Positions 23,396-31,263 of a stretch of 64,000 bases of DNA are shown here, piece by piece. Both the position numbers and the translations under genes were made by a program. Positions within the stretch are counted from its first letter, which is position 1, and each line of letters starts with the position of its first letter. The notes beneath the pieces were generated by a model. The model saw nothing but the letters and a program-made list of their open reading frames with translations. It ran no database searches and was not told the DNA's origin. The stretch is from Streptomyces gelaticus (GTDB lineage: Bacteria; Actinomycetota; Actinomycetes; Streptomycetales; Streptomycetaceae), in contig NZ_BMTF01000016.1 in assembly GCF_014649535.1 (NCBI RefSeq), positions 1-64,000 on the forward strand, written 5' to 3'.

Positions 23396-23429
23396 TACTG
23401 CCTCCCGTTTTCCCTTTACCCTTGGCTCT

Positions 23430-23450
23430 ATATACCCCTGGTGGGTATAT
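23430..23450. promoter_or_regulatory. CsoR operator
   Basis: Perfect 8-bp inverted repeat ATATACCC-N5-GGGTATAT, matching the GTATACC-type operators of CsoR repressors. It lies in the csoR promoter on the side facing the divergent DUF47-pit operon. Confidence 0.9.
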
Positions 23451-23594
23451 CCTAACGAATTCAGCTGAAACGTGACCGGGGGTCCGTGCTGATCACTGTG
23501 CCCGATGCGCGACACTGAAGAACGCCGGTTAGCCGTGGCCGGATGATGCGCCTAGCATCAGCCTGTCCAATCCAAAGCACCCCGAGGACCCCCC

Positions 23595-24215
23595 GTGCGC
23601 TTTCGTCTGACCCCCAGGGAGACGAGCTTCTACGACATGTTCTCCGCGTCCGCGGACAACATCGTCACGGGCTCGAAACTCCTGATGGAACTGCTCGGGG
23701 CGGACTCTGCCTCCCGAGTCGAGATCGCGGAGCGCATGCGGGCAGCGGAGCACGCGGGGGACGATGCCACCCACGCGATCTTCCACCAGCTGAACTCCTC
23801 TTTCATTACGCCGTTCGACCGTGAGGACATTTACAACCTCGCGTCGTCGCTCGACGACATCATGGACTTCATGGAGGAGGCCGTCGACCTGGTCGTGCTG
23901 TATCAGGTCGAGGAACTTCCCCAGGGCATTGCCCAGCAGATCGAGGTCCTGGCCCGCGCGGCCGAGCTGACCGCCGAGGCGATGCCGGGGCTGCGGACGA
24001 TGGACAACCTCACCGAGTACTGGATCGAGGTCAACCGCCTGGAGAACCAGGCCGACCAGATCCACCGCAAGCTGCTCGCCCATCTCTTCAACGGCAAGTA
24101 CGACGCCATCGAGGTGCTGAAGCTCAAGCAGATCGTGGACGTGCTGGAAGAGGCGGCCGACGCGTTCGAGCACGTCGCCAACACGGTGGAGACCATCGCG
24201 GTCAAGGAGTCCTGA
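23595..24215 (+). CDS. DUF47 (PhoU-like) Pit accessory protein
   Basis: 206 aa, all-helical PhoU-like protein of the DUF47 family with the D-x-x-D/E-type metal-binding helices (E-H-A-G-D-D, D-D-I-M-D-F-M-E-E). Members sit beside Pit phosphate transporters and are thought to gate or regulate them. GTG start at 23595. The pit gene follows after 5 nt, so the pair is one operon. It diverges from csoR. Confidence 0.9.
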   Translation: MRFRLTPRETSFYDMFSASADNIVTGSKLLMELLGADSASRVEIAERMRAAEHAGDDATHAIFHQLNSSFITPFDREDIYNLASSLDDIMDFMEEAVDLVVLYQVEELPQGIAQQIEVLARAAELTAEAMPGLRTMDNLTEYWIEVNRLENQADQIHRKLLAHLFNGKYDAIEVLKLKQIVDVLEEAADAFEHVANTVETIAVKES

Positions 24216-24220
24216 ACCAC

Positions 24221-25219
24221 GTGGACACCTTTGCGCTGATCGTGACCATCGGTGTCGCGCTCGGCTTCACGTATACGAACGGCTTCCACGACTCGGCGAA
24301 CGCCATCGCCACCTCCGTCTCCACCCGGGCGCTCACCCCCCGAGCGGCGCTGGCGATGGCCGCGGTGATGAACCTCGCGGGTGCGTTCCTGGGCAGTGGG
24401 GTCGCCAAGACCGTCAGTGAGGGGCTGATCGCGACGCCCGAGGGCGCCAAGGGGATGGGAATCCTCTTCGCCGCGCTCGTCGGCGCGATCATCTGGAATC
24501 TCGTCACCTGGTACTTCGGCCTGCCGTCCTCGTCCTCGCACGCCCTGTTCGGCGGCATGGTCGGCGCGGCGCTGGCCGGCGGGACGCTGGTGCACTGGGA
24601 CGGGGTGCTCGACAAGGTCGTCATCCCGATGTTCGTCTCGCCGGTCATAGGACTGGTCGTCGGCTATCTGGTGATGGTCGTGATCATGTGGATGTTCCGG
24701 AAGGCCAACCCGCACAAGGCCAAGCGCGGCTTCCGGATAGCGCAGACGGTCTCGGCGGCGGGCATGGCGCTCGGCCACGGCCTCCAGGACGCGCAGAAGA
24801 CCATGGGCATCGTGGTGATGGCGCTGGTCATCGCCGATGTCGAGAGCCCGAGCGACCCGATCCCGGTCTGGGTGAAGCTGGTCTGCGCGCTGATGCTCTC
24901 GCTGGGTACGTACGCGGGCGGCTGGCGCATCATGCGGACGCTCGGCCGGAAGATCATCGAGCTGGACCCGCCACAGGGGTTCGCGGCGGAGACGACCGGT
25001 GCGTCGATCATGTTCGGCTCGGCGTTCCTGTTCCACGCGCCGATCTCCACGACGCATGTGATCACCTCCGCCATCATGGGTGCGGGCGCCACGAAGCGGG
25101 TGAACGCCGTGCGCTGGGGCGTCGCCAAGAACATCATCCTGGGCTGGTTCATCACGATGCCGGCCGCGGCGCTGGTCGCCGCCGCGAGCTACGGGGTCGT
25201 GGTCCTGCTCTTCGGCTGA
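24221..25219 (+). CDS. pitH1: Low-affinity inorganic phosphate transporter, Pit family
   Basis: 332 aa, about ten membrane helices. It carries the Pit signature twice in inverted form: G-F-H-D-S-A-N-A-I-A-T near the N-terminus and the later G-x-x-F-H-A-P-I-S-T-T-H segment, plus the S-S-S-H-A-L motif. It takes up phosphate, usually as a metal-phosphate complex, with protons. It complements the high-affinity Pst system encoded just downstream on the other strand. GTG start 5 nt after the DUF47 gene. The symbol follows my recollection of the S. coelicolor gene in the same position. Confidence 0.9.
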   Translation: MDTFALIVTIGVALGFTYTNGFHDSANAIATSVSTRALTPRAALAMAAVMNLAGAFLGSGVAKTVSEGLIATPEGAKGMGILFAALVGAIIWNLVTWYFGLPSSSSHALFGGMVGAALAGGTLVHWDGVLDKVVIPMFVSPVIGLVVGYLVMVVIMWMFRKANPHKAKRGFRIAQTVSAAGMALGHGLQDAQKTMGIVVMALVIADVESPSDPIPVWVKLVCALMLSLGTYAGGWRIMRTLGRKIIELDPPQGFAAETTGASIMFGSAFLFHAPISTTHVITSAIMGAGATKRVNAVRWGVAKNIILGWFITMPAAALVAAASYGVVVLLFG

Positions 25220-25250
25220 CGGCCCGCCGCGATCGCGGCGGTACGGAAAC

Positions 25251-25292
25251 GGGGCCGCCCCCACTCCCTTCGCGGGGAGCGGGGGCGGCCCC
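25251..25292. terminator. Terminator between convergent pit and pstB
   Basis: Perfect 12-bp inverted repeat (GGGGCCGCCCCC at 25251-25262, complement at 25281-25292) with additional inner pairing. Lies 32 nt past the pit stop codon. Confidence 0.8.
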
Positions 25293-25450
25293 TTCGCCTT
25301 GCGGTGGCACCGCCATGCAGCACCTCAAGGCAGTCCTGGGGACGGGGCCGGTTCGCCGGAGGGGTGAGACGGTTCGCCGGTGGAGACACACCACCGGGCG
25401 CAACCACCCACGCCCCCGGCCCACGTCGGCTCCGTTGCCGGGGGACCGGT

Positions 25451-26227
25451 CTATCCGAAGCGTCCCGAGATGTAGTCCTCGGTGGCCTGGACGGACGGGT
25501 TGGAGAAGATGCGCTCGGTCTCGTCGATCTCGATGAGCTTGCCGGGCTTGCCGACCGCCGCGAGGTTGAAGAACGCCGTGCGGTCCGAGACCCGGGCCGC
25601 CTGCTGCATGTTGTGCGTCACGATGACGATCGTGAAGCGCTCCTTCAGCTCGCCGATCAGGTCCTCGATGGCGAGGGTGGAGATCGGGTCCAGGGCCGAG
25701 CACGGCTCGTCCATCAGCAGGACCTCCGGCTCGACCGCGATCGCGCGGGCGATGCACAGGCGCTGCTGCTGACCGCCGGAGAGACCGGAGCCGGGCTTGT
25801 TCAGCCGGTCCTTGACCTCGTTCCAGAGGTTGGCGCCGCGCAGCGACTTCTCGACGATGTCGGGCAGCTCGTTCTTCTTGTACGAGCCGTTCAGCTTGAG
25901 GCCGGCCGCGACGTTGTCGAAGATCGACATGGTCGGGAACGGGTTCGGACGCTGGAAGACCATGCCGACCGTGCGGCGCACGGTGACCGGGTCGACGTTC
26001 GCCCCGTACAGGTTCTCGTCGTCCAGCAGCACCTTGCCCTCGACGCGGCCACCGGGAGTGACCTCGTGCATGCGGTTCAGGGTGCGCAGGAAGGTGGACT
26101 TGCCGCAGCCGGACGGGCCGATGAAGGCGGTCACGGAGCGGGGCTCCACGGTCATCGAGATGTCCTCGATGGCGAGGTGGGAGCCGTAGTAGGCGGACAG
26201 GCCGCTGACGTCGATGCGCTTGGCCAT
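25451..26227 (-). CDS. pstB: Phosphate ABC transporter ATPase PstB
   Basis: 258 aa ABC ATPase with Walker A G-P-S-G-C-G-K-S-T, the PstB-typical Q-R-P-N-P-F-P Q-loop region, signature L-S-G-G-Q-Q-Q-R and Walker B V-L-L-M-D-E-P. It drives high-affinity phosphate import through PstC and PstA. Last gene of pstSCAB. The ATG at 26227 is preferred over one three codons upstream because it matches the family start (M-A-K-R-I-D). Confidence 0.97.
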   Translation of the reverse strand: MAKRIDVSGLSAYYGSHLAIEDISMTVEPRSVTAFIGPSGCGKSTFLRTLNRMHEVTPGGRVEGKVLLDDENLYGANVDPVTVRRTVGMVFQRPNPFPTMSIFDNVAAGLKLNGSYKKNELPDIVEKSLRGANLWNEVKDRLNKPGSGLSGGQQQRLCIARAIAVEPEVLLMDEPCSALDPISTLAIEDLIGELKERFTIVIVTHNMQQAARVSDRTAFFNLAAVGKPGKLIEIDETERIFSNPSVQATEDYISGRFG

Positions 26228-26254
26228 CTGAATCACTGCTTCTTTCGTGCCGCG

Positions 26255-27340
26255 TCAGCGGCCGGTCTTCGGGGCCTTCCAGCGGGCGATGCCGCGGGCC
26301 ACCAGGTTGAGGATCATGACGAAGGCGATCAGCACCAGCGCGGCGGCCCAGGCACGGTCGTACGACTGGTCGGTACCGACCTTGTACTGCTCCCAGATGT
26401 AGAAGGGGAGCGAGGACTGCGCACCTTGGAACGGGTTGGTGTTGATCAACTGGCTGCCGAAGACCAGCAGCATGATCGGCGCGGTCTCACCGGCGATGCG
26501 GGCGATCGCGAGCATCACACCGGTGGTGATGCCGCCTATCGCGGTCGGGAGGACCACCTTCAGGATGGTGCGCCATTTCGGGACGCCGAGGGCGAGCGAT
26601 GCCTCGCGGAGCTCGTTCGGGACGAGCTTGAGCATCTCCTCGGTGGAGCGGACCACGACCGGCATCATCAGGATCGTGAGCGCGAGCGCACCCATCAGAC
26701 CGGACGGCTGGGTCTTCGTCATCAGCATGATCGACAGGATGAAGAGACCGGCGACGATGGACGGGATGCCCGTCATGACGTCGACGAAGAAGGTCACGGC
26801 CTTGGCCAGGGCGCCCTTGCCGTACTCCACCAGGTAGACGGCGGTCAGCATGCCGATCGGGGCGGCGATCAGGGTGGCGATGCCGACCTGCTCCAGCGTT
26901 CCGATCAGTGCGTGGTAGACACCGCCGGTCGCCTCGGAGCCGAGCACGCCGGCCATCGAGTGGGTCAGGAAGTAGCCGTCCAGGCGCTCCATGCCGCGGC
27001 TGATCGTCGTCCACAGCAGCGAGGCGAGCGGCACGACGGCCAGCAGGAAACAGACCCAGACGATGCTGGTGGCGAGCCGGTCCTTGGCCTGGCGGCGGTT
27101 CTCGACGACCGAGGTCGTGACGTACGAGATGACGACGAAGAGGAGGGCGGAGACCAGCCCCCACTGGGTGCGGCTCTGCCAGCCCGCCGCGATACCGGTG
27201 CCCACGCCCAGCGCGATCGCGACGGCCGCGAAGGCGAAGGGGGCCCAGCGGGGCAGCGCCTTGGTGCTCAGGCTCGTCGTGCGTGCGGGTGACATCGGGG
27301 CAGGGCGTTCCTGTATGCCGGTGTTGGCTGCCTGGCTCAT
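26255..27340 (-). CDS. pstA: Phosphate ABC transporter permease PstA
   Basis: 361 aa permease with an N-terminal extension and about seven membrane helices; the binding-protein-dependent transport motif near E-A-S-L-A-L-G-V-P-K-W is the EAA loop that docks PstB. Its start overlaps the pstC stop by 4 nt (ATGA). Works with PstC in the inner channel of the phosphate importer. Confidence 0.95.
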   Translation of the reverse strand: MSQAANTGIQERPAPMSPARTTSLSTKALPRWAPFAFAAVAIALGVGTGIAAGWQSRTQWGLVSALLFVVISYVTTSVVENRRQAKDRLATSIVWVCFLLAVVPLASLLWTTISRGMERLDGYFLTHSMAGVLGSEATGGVYHALIGTLEQVGIATLIAAPIGMLTAVYLVEYGKGALAKAVTFFVDVMTGIPSIVAGLFILSIMLMTKTQPSGLMGALALTILMMPVVVRSTEEMLKLVPNELREASLALGVPKWRTILKVVLPTAIGGITTGVMLAIARIAGETAPIMLLVFGSQLINTNPFQGAQSSLPFYIWEQYKVGTDQSYDRAWAAALVLIAFVMILNLVARGIARWKAPKTGR

Positions 27341-28332
27341 GCGTTGGCCCCCGAGTATTCCTTGCGGCGGGCGATGATCAGCCGGGCCGCGCCGTTGACC
27401 AGCAGGGTGAGGATGAAGAGCACCAGGCCCGAGGCGATCAGGGCGTCGCGCCCGTACTCGTTGGCCTCGTCGAACTTCGCGGCGATGTTCTGGGCGAAGG
27501 TGCCGCCGCCCGGGTTGAGCAGGTGCCCGGAGATGATGAAGCTCGGCGACAGGACCGTGGCGACGGCCATCGTCTCGCCGAGCGCGCGGCCCAGGCCGAG
27601 CATCGAGGCGGAGATCACGCCGGAGCGGCCGAAGGGGAGCACCGAGAGGCGGATGACTTCCCAGCGGGTGGCGCCCAGGGCGAGGGCGGCTTCCTCGTTC
27701 ATCCTCGGGACCTGGAGGAAGACCTCGCGGCTGACGCTGGTCACGATCGGCAGGATCATGATCGCGAGCAGGATGCCGACGGTGAAGAGCGAGCGGGCGA
27801 CGCCGACCTCGGTCTTGTCGAAGAGGTACGTCCAGCCGAAGAACTGGTCGAGCCAGAGGTTCGGGCCCTCCAGGTACGGGACCAGGACGAGGGCGCCCCA
27901 GATGCCGTACACGATGCTCGGCACTGCGGCGAGCAGATCGACGACGTACGCGAGGGGCGCGGCCAGCTTGCGCGGCGCGTAGTGCGAGATGAACAGGGCG
28001 ATGCCGACGGCGACCGGGACGGCGATGGCCATCGCGACGACCGAGCTGACGATCGTGCCGAAGAGGAGGACCGCGATGCCGAAGACCGGCGGGTCGCCGG
28101 CCGGGTTCCAGTCGAAGGTGGTGAGGAAGTTGCCTTCGTTCTTGGAGATGGCGATCGAGGCGCGGTAGGTCAGGAACACGGCGATCGAGGCCATGATCAC
28201 GAGCAGCAGAATGCCCGAGCCCCTGGAGAGGCCCAGGAAGACCTTGTCGCCCACGCGGCCGGACTTGGTCCCGGCGCGCTTGAGCGCCACCGGCGGCGCC
28301 GGCGGCTTGTCTATCGGTGTGGTGGAAGCCAT
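27337..28332 (-). CDS. pstC: Phosphate ABC transporter permease PstC
   Basis: 331 aa permease, six to seven helices, with the EAA loop E-A-A-L-A-L-G-A-T-R-W. The ATG at 28332 begins M-A-S-T-T-P-I-D and follows an AAGA-type site; the longer frame would cross the intergenic hairpin. It is separated from pstS by 145 bp containing a strong stem-loop, and overlaps pstA by 4 nt. Confidence 0.95.
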   Translation of the reverse strand: MASTTPIDKPPAPPVALKRAGTKSGRVGDKVFLGLSRGSGILLLVIMASIAVFLTYRASIAISKNEGNFLTTFDWNPAGDPPVFGIAVLLFGTIVSSVVAMAIAVPVAVGIALFISHYAPRKLAAPLAYVVDLLAAVPSIVYGIWGALVLVPYLEGPNLWLDQFFGWTYLFDKTEVGVARSLFTVGILLAIMILPIVTSVSREVFLQVPRMNEEAALALGATRWEVIRLSVLPFGRSGVISASMLGLGRALGETMAVATVLSPSFIISGHLLNPGGGTFAQNIAAKFDEANEYGRDALIASGLVLFILTLLVNGAARLIIARRKEYSGANA

Positions 28333-28397
28333 GGTCTTTCCGGTCTGTGTGGGGGAGCGGTCTGGCTCCCCTGGCGGCGGTGCACCGGATGGGTGGT

Positions 28398-28436
28398 GGC
28401 GGACCGGTCCGGAGGGGTGCACCGGACCGGTCCGCC
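28398..28436 (-). terminator. pstS-pstC intercistronic hairpin
   Basis: Perfect 14-bp inverted repeat (arms 28398-28411 and 28423-28436, 11-nt loop) between pstS and pstC. Such a stem-loop can act as a partial terminator or mRNA-stability element, letting the binding protein be made in excess over the membrane parts. Confidence 0.75.
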
Positions 28437-28477
28437 GGATGTTGCTGGAGTTGCTGGTGGTGCTTGCGCGTCCCGGG

Positions 28478-29611
28478 TTACGAGAGGGAGGCGATGGTCT
28501 CGCGGACCTTGCTGTTGATCTCGGCCGGGATCGGCGCGTAGCCGGCGTCGGAGAGGAGCTTCTGGCCCTCGTCACTGGCGGTGTAGTTCAGGAAGGACTT
28601 GACCGTGGGCAGGGTCTCGGCCTTGTTGCCCTTGTCGCAGACGATCTCGTACGTCACCAGGACGATCGGGTAGGCACCCTCGGCCTTGGTGGTGTAGTCG
28701 AGGTCCAGCGCCAGGTCCTTGCCGGTGCCCTTGATCTTGGCGGCGGCGATGGCCTTGGAGGCGTTCTCCGAGGTGGCCTTGACCGGGGCGGCGCCACCGG
28801 TGTCGATGTCCACGGTGGAGATGGACTGCGAGGTGGCGTAGCTGAGCTCGAAGTATCCGATCGAGCCGTCGACCTGCTTCACCTGGGCGGCGACACCGGC
28901 GGAGCCGGACGCGGCCTGGCCACCGGGGGCCGGCCACTTCTTCTCGGCCTCGTACTTCCAGTCGCTCGGGGCGGCCGCGCCGAGGTACTTGCCGAGGTTC
29001 TGGGTGGTGCCGGAGTCCTCGGAGCGGTGGAAGGCCTGGATGTCCTTGTCCGGGAGCTTGGCGCCGCTGTTGAGCTTGGCGATCGCCGGGTCGTTCCACT
29101 TCTTGATCTTGCCGTCGAAGATCTTGGCGAGCGTGGGGGCGTCCAGCGTGAGGCTGTCGACACCCTCCAGGTGGTAGCCGATGGCGATCGGGCCGCCGAC
29201 CATCGGGAGGTTGATGCCCTGGCCGCCCTTGCAGATCTTCTTCGACTCGGCGACCTCTTCGGGCTTCAGCGCGGAGTCGGAACCGGCGAAGCCGACCGTG
29301 CCCTGGTTGAAGGCGACGATGCCCTCACCGGAGGAGGACGACTTGTAGTTGATCTCGACGCCGGAGCAGCCGGACATGTAGTTCTTGGCCCAGAGGTCCA
29401 TGGCGTTCTTCTGCGCGCTGGAGCCGGAGGCGGCCAGCTGGCCCTTGGCGTCGTCGCACTTGATGTTCGACGCGGCGCTGGTCTTTCCGCCGTTGCCGCC
29501 GGTCGAGCCGCTGTTGTCGTCCGAACCGCACGCCGTGAGGACCAGGGCGCCGGAGACGGCGAGGGCACCGAGCGCGGTGGCACGAAGCCGGTTCTTGCGC
29601 TGAAGCTTCAC
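28478..29611 (-). CDS. pstS: Phosphate-binding lipoprotein PstS
   Basis: 377 aa. Lipoprotein signal with lipobox L-T-A-C, Ser/Gly linker, then the two-lobe phosphate-binding fold with phosphate-contacting motifs (A-S-G-S-S-A-Q, S-S-S-G-E-G, R-S-E-D-S-G-T-T). It captures phosphate outside the membrane for PstCAB. The PHO box about 115 nt upstream places it under PhoP control. Confidence 0.96.
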   Translation of the reverse strand: MKLQRKNRLRATALGALAVSGALVLTACGSDDNSGSTGGNGGKTSAASNIKCDDAKGQLAASGSSAQKNAMDLWAKNYMSGCSGVEINYKSSSSGEGIVAFNQGTVGFAGSDSALKPEEVAESKKICKGGQGINLPMVGGPIAIGYHLEGVDSLTLDAPTLAKIFDGKIKKWNDPAIAKLNSGAKLPDKDIQAFHRSEDSGTTQNLGKYLGAAAPSDWKYEAEKKWPAPGGQAASGSAGVAAQVKQVDGSIGYFELSYATSQSISTVDIDTGGAAPVKATSENASKAIAAAKIKGTGKDLALDLDYTTKAEGAYPIVLVTYEIVCDKGNKAETLPTVKSFLNYTASDEGQKLLSDAGYAPIPAEINSKVRETIASLS

Positions 29612-29726
29612 TTTTCGGGTGTTCCTTCCAGGAGCCGCCGAGGTCTTTTTTCGTTCTACGACGGCGTGCGATGTGGTGGGTGCTCCGGCGTTGCGCCGCG
29701 CACCGTGTAATGCCGAAGTTAGGCAG

Positions 29727-29770
29727 AACAGGTGAAGCGGCCTACGGGGGAGAGTGAACGGAAGGTGAAC
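29727..29770 (-). promoter_or_regulatory. PHO box array upstream of pstS
   Basis: Read on the minus strand, four 11-nt units in direct repeat: GTTCACCTTCC, GTTCACTCTCC, a degenerate third unit, and CTTCACCTGTT. This matches the Streptomyces PhoP operator (11-nt units beginning GTTCA). Expected to activate pstSCAB on phosphate starvation. Confidence 0.88.
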
Positions 29771-29800
29771 CGTGTCGGACGGCGCGGTTCTGGCCGTCGG

Positions 29801-30250
29801 TCAGGCGTTCGGCAGTATCGCGAGCAGGGCGTCCAGCAGCTCCCGGTCGCGGTCCTGGGTGAGGCGGGTACGGGCCGCTGCCGGGGAGAGCCAGCTCACC
29901 CGGTCGACCTCGGTGCCGGGCACGAAGGAGCCGCCGGTCGCCTCGGCCGCCCAGTAGGCGACCTCCTTGGGCCGGCCGTTCGCGAGATAGCGGGCCGTGG
30001 GGAGCGGCGCGCCGGGTGTGCAGTGGTGGCCGGTCTCTTCAAGGACCTCGCGCCGGGCGGCGTCCAGCGCCGGCTCGCCGCGCTTCAGCTTGCCCTTGGG
30101 GTGCGACCAGTCGTCGTAACGGGGCCGGTGGACCAGACAGATCTCCAGCTCGCCGGAGCGCTCCGAGCGGCGCCACAGCACGCACCCCGCGGCGAGCACC
30201 GGCCCGTTCACGGCGCGCTTGCCGCCGCGGGCGCCCACCGGCCCGCTCAT
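29801..30250 (-). CDS. Nudix hydrolase (MutT-like)
   Basis: 149 aa with a full Nudix box, G-K-L-K-R-G-E then R-R-E-V-L-E-E-T-G, needed for metal-dependent pyrophosphate hydrolysis. The H-P-K-G-K context resembles MutT1-type enzymes that act on 8-oxo-(d)GTP or diadenosine polyphosphates. Start overlaps the CHAD gene stop by 4 nt. Third gene of the ppk-CHAD-Nudix operon. Confidence 0.92.
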   Translation of the reverse strand: MSGPVGARGGKRAVNGPVLAAGCVLWRRSERSGELEICLVHRPRYDDWSHPKGKLKRGEPALDAARREVLEETGHHCTPGAPLPTARYLANGRPKEVAYWAAEATGGSFVPGTEVDRVSWLSPAAARTRLTQDRDRELLDALLAILPNA

Positions 30251-31263
30251 GGCCCGGTCACGGCCGCGGCGGTGTACGGCCAGCTTGCCCGGAACACGCC
30301 GCGGGCCGTCTTCACCTCATGGCGCTGGTCGGCGTGGAGCACCCCCAGGGCGTACGCGGTCGCGGGCGCGATGCGTGGAGTGCGGGCCGCCGATGCCGCC
30401 GCCGCGGCCGCCTCCGAGGCGTCCCGGTGCAGATCGAGCGCCCGGCCCGGCGCGGCCAGGACCGGATCGGGGGCGCCCCGCACCACCTCGTGGGCGTACC
30501 GGTGCAGCCGCAGCAGCAGCCGGGTCCGGTGCCAGGGCGCGTCCTGCGCCTCGTTGTACGGCTCGGCCTGGTCGCAGGAGAGCGCCGCCACCGCGGTCAG
30601 CAGGTGCTGTTCGGCCCGGTCGGCGGGCCCGTGCAGCATCTCCTCGGCCGGGGCCGCGGCCGCGGGGGCGAGCGGGACCTCCGAGGCGAGCAGTGCGACG
30701 GCGTCGGCCACCGCGTGGAAGCGGGAGGAGCCGAGCGCCTGGAGGGCGGCGGAGTGGGCGCGGGTCCGGGCGAGGGTCAGCTGCCGTTCGAGGAGTGCTC
30801 CGGCGCGGGCCGCGCCGACGCCGAGGGCGGCACGCTCCTTGTCGGCCGCGCGGTCGGCGCCGACCCCGTTGCGGGCCGTGGGCAGCGAGGTGCCGGACAG
30901 GGAGTGCAGCGCTTCGAGGAGCCGGCCGAGCCGGGTGGCGTAGGCGTGCTCCCTGGCCAGGGTGCCCGAGAGCCAGGCCAGTTCGGTACGGAGCTGCTCG
31001 GCCCAGGCGGCGTCCAGCGCCACCCGGAAGGTGTGCAGCGTGCCGCCGATCCGGCGCGAGGAGCGGCGCAATGCGCCGGCGGCCTCCTCGGCTCCGTGGG
31101 TTCCGGCGTCCGTGGGGGCGCTGTTCTCACGGTGCAGGCGCAGGCTGCGGAGGAATTCGGCGGCCTGTTCCTGAAGGTAGGGCGCGAGCACCGCGCCTGC
31201 CGTGAGGTCCGCCTGCGTCGTCTGGTGGTCATGGCGTCGCACGCCGGCGCCTCCGGGCGTCAA
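30247..31263 (-). CDS. CHAD-domain protein (polyphosphate-associated)
   Basis: 338 aa, almost entirely helical CHAD domain with conserved, regularly spaced histidines and basic residues (R-R-S-S-R-R-I-G-G-T-L-H-T-F-R; H-R-T-R-L-L-L-R-L-H-R-Y-A). CHAD proteins bind polyphosphate and target polyphosphate granules. The gene overlaps the end of ppk by 35 nt, an unusually long overlap that strengthens the functional link. It is followed by the Nudix gene with a 4-nt overlap. Confidence 0.9.
   Translation of the reverse strand: MTPGGAGVRRHDHQTTQADLTAGAVLAPYLQEQAAEFLRSLRLHRENSAPTDAGTHGAEEAAGALRRSSRRIGGTLHTFRVALDAAWAEQLRTELAWLSGTLAREHAYATRLGRLLEALHSLSGTSLPTARNGVGADRAADKERAALGVGAARAGALLERQLTLARTRAHSAALQALGSSRFHAVADAVALLASEVPLAPAAAAPAEEMLHGPADRAEQHLLTAVAALSCDQAEPYNEAQDAPWHRTRLLLRLHRYAHEVVRGAPDPVLAAPGRALDLHRDASEAAAAAASAARTPRIAPATAYALGVLHADQRHEVKTARGVFRASWPYTAAAVTGP

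Noticed and set aside
25293..25450. Direct GGTTCGCCGG repeats downstream of pstB
   Set aside because: Only two imperfect copies in a convergent gap that already holds the terminator; no further structure supported.
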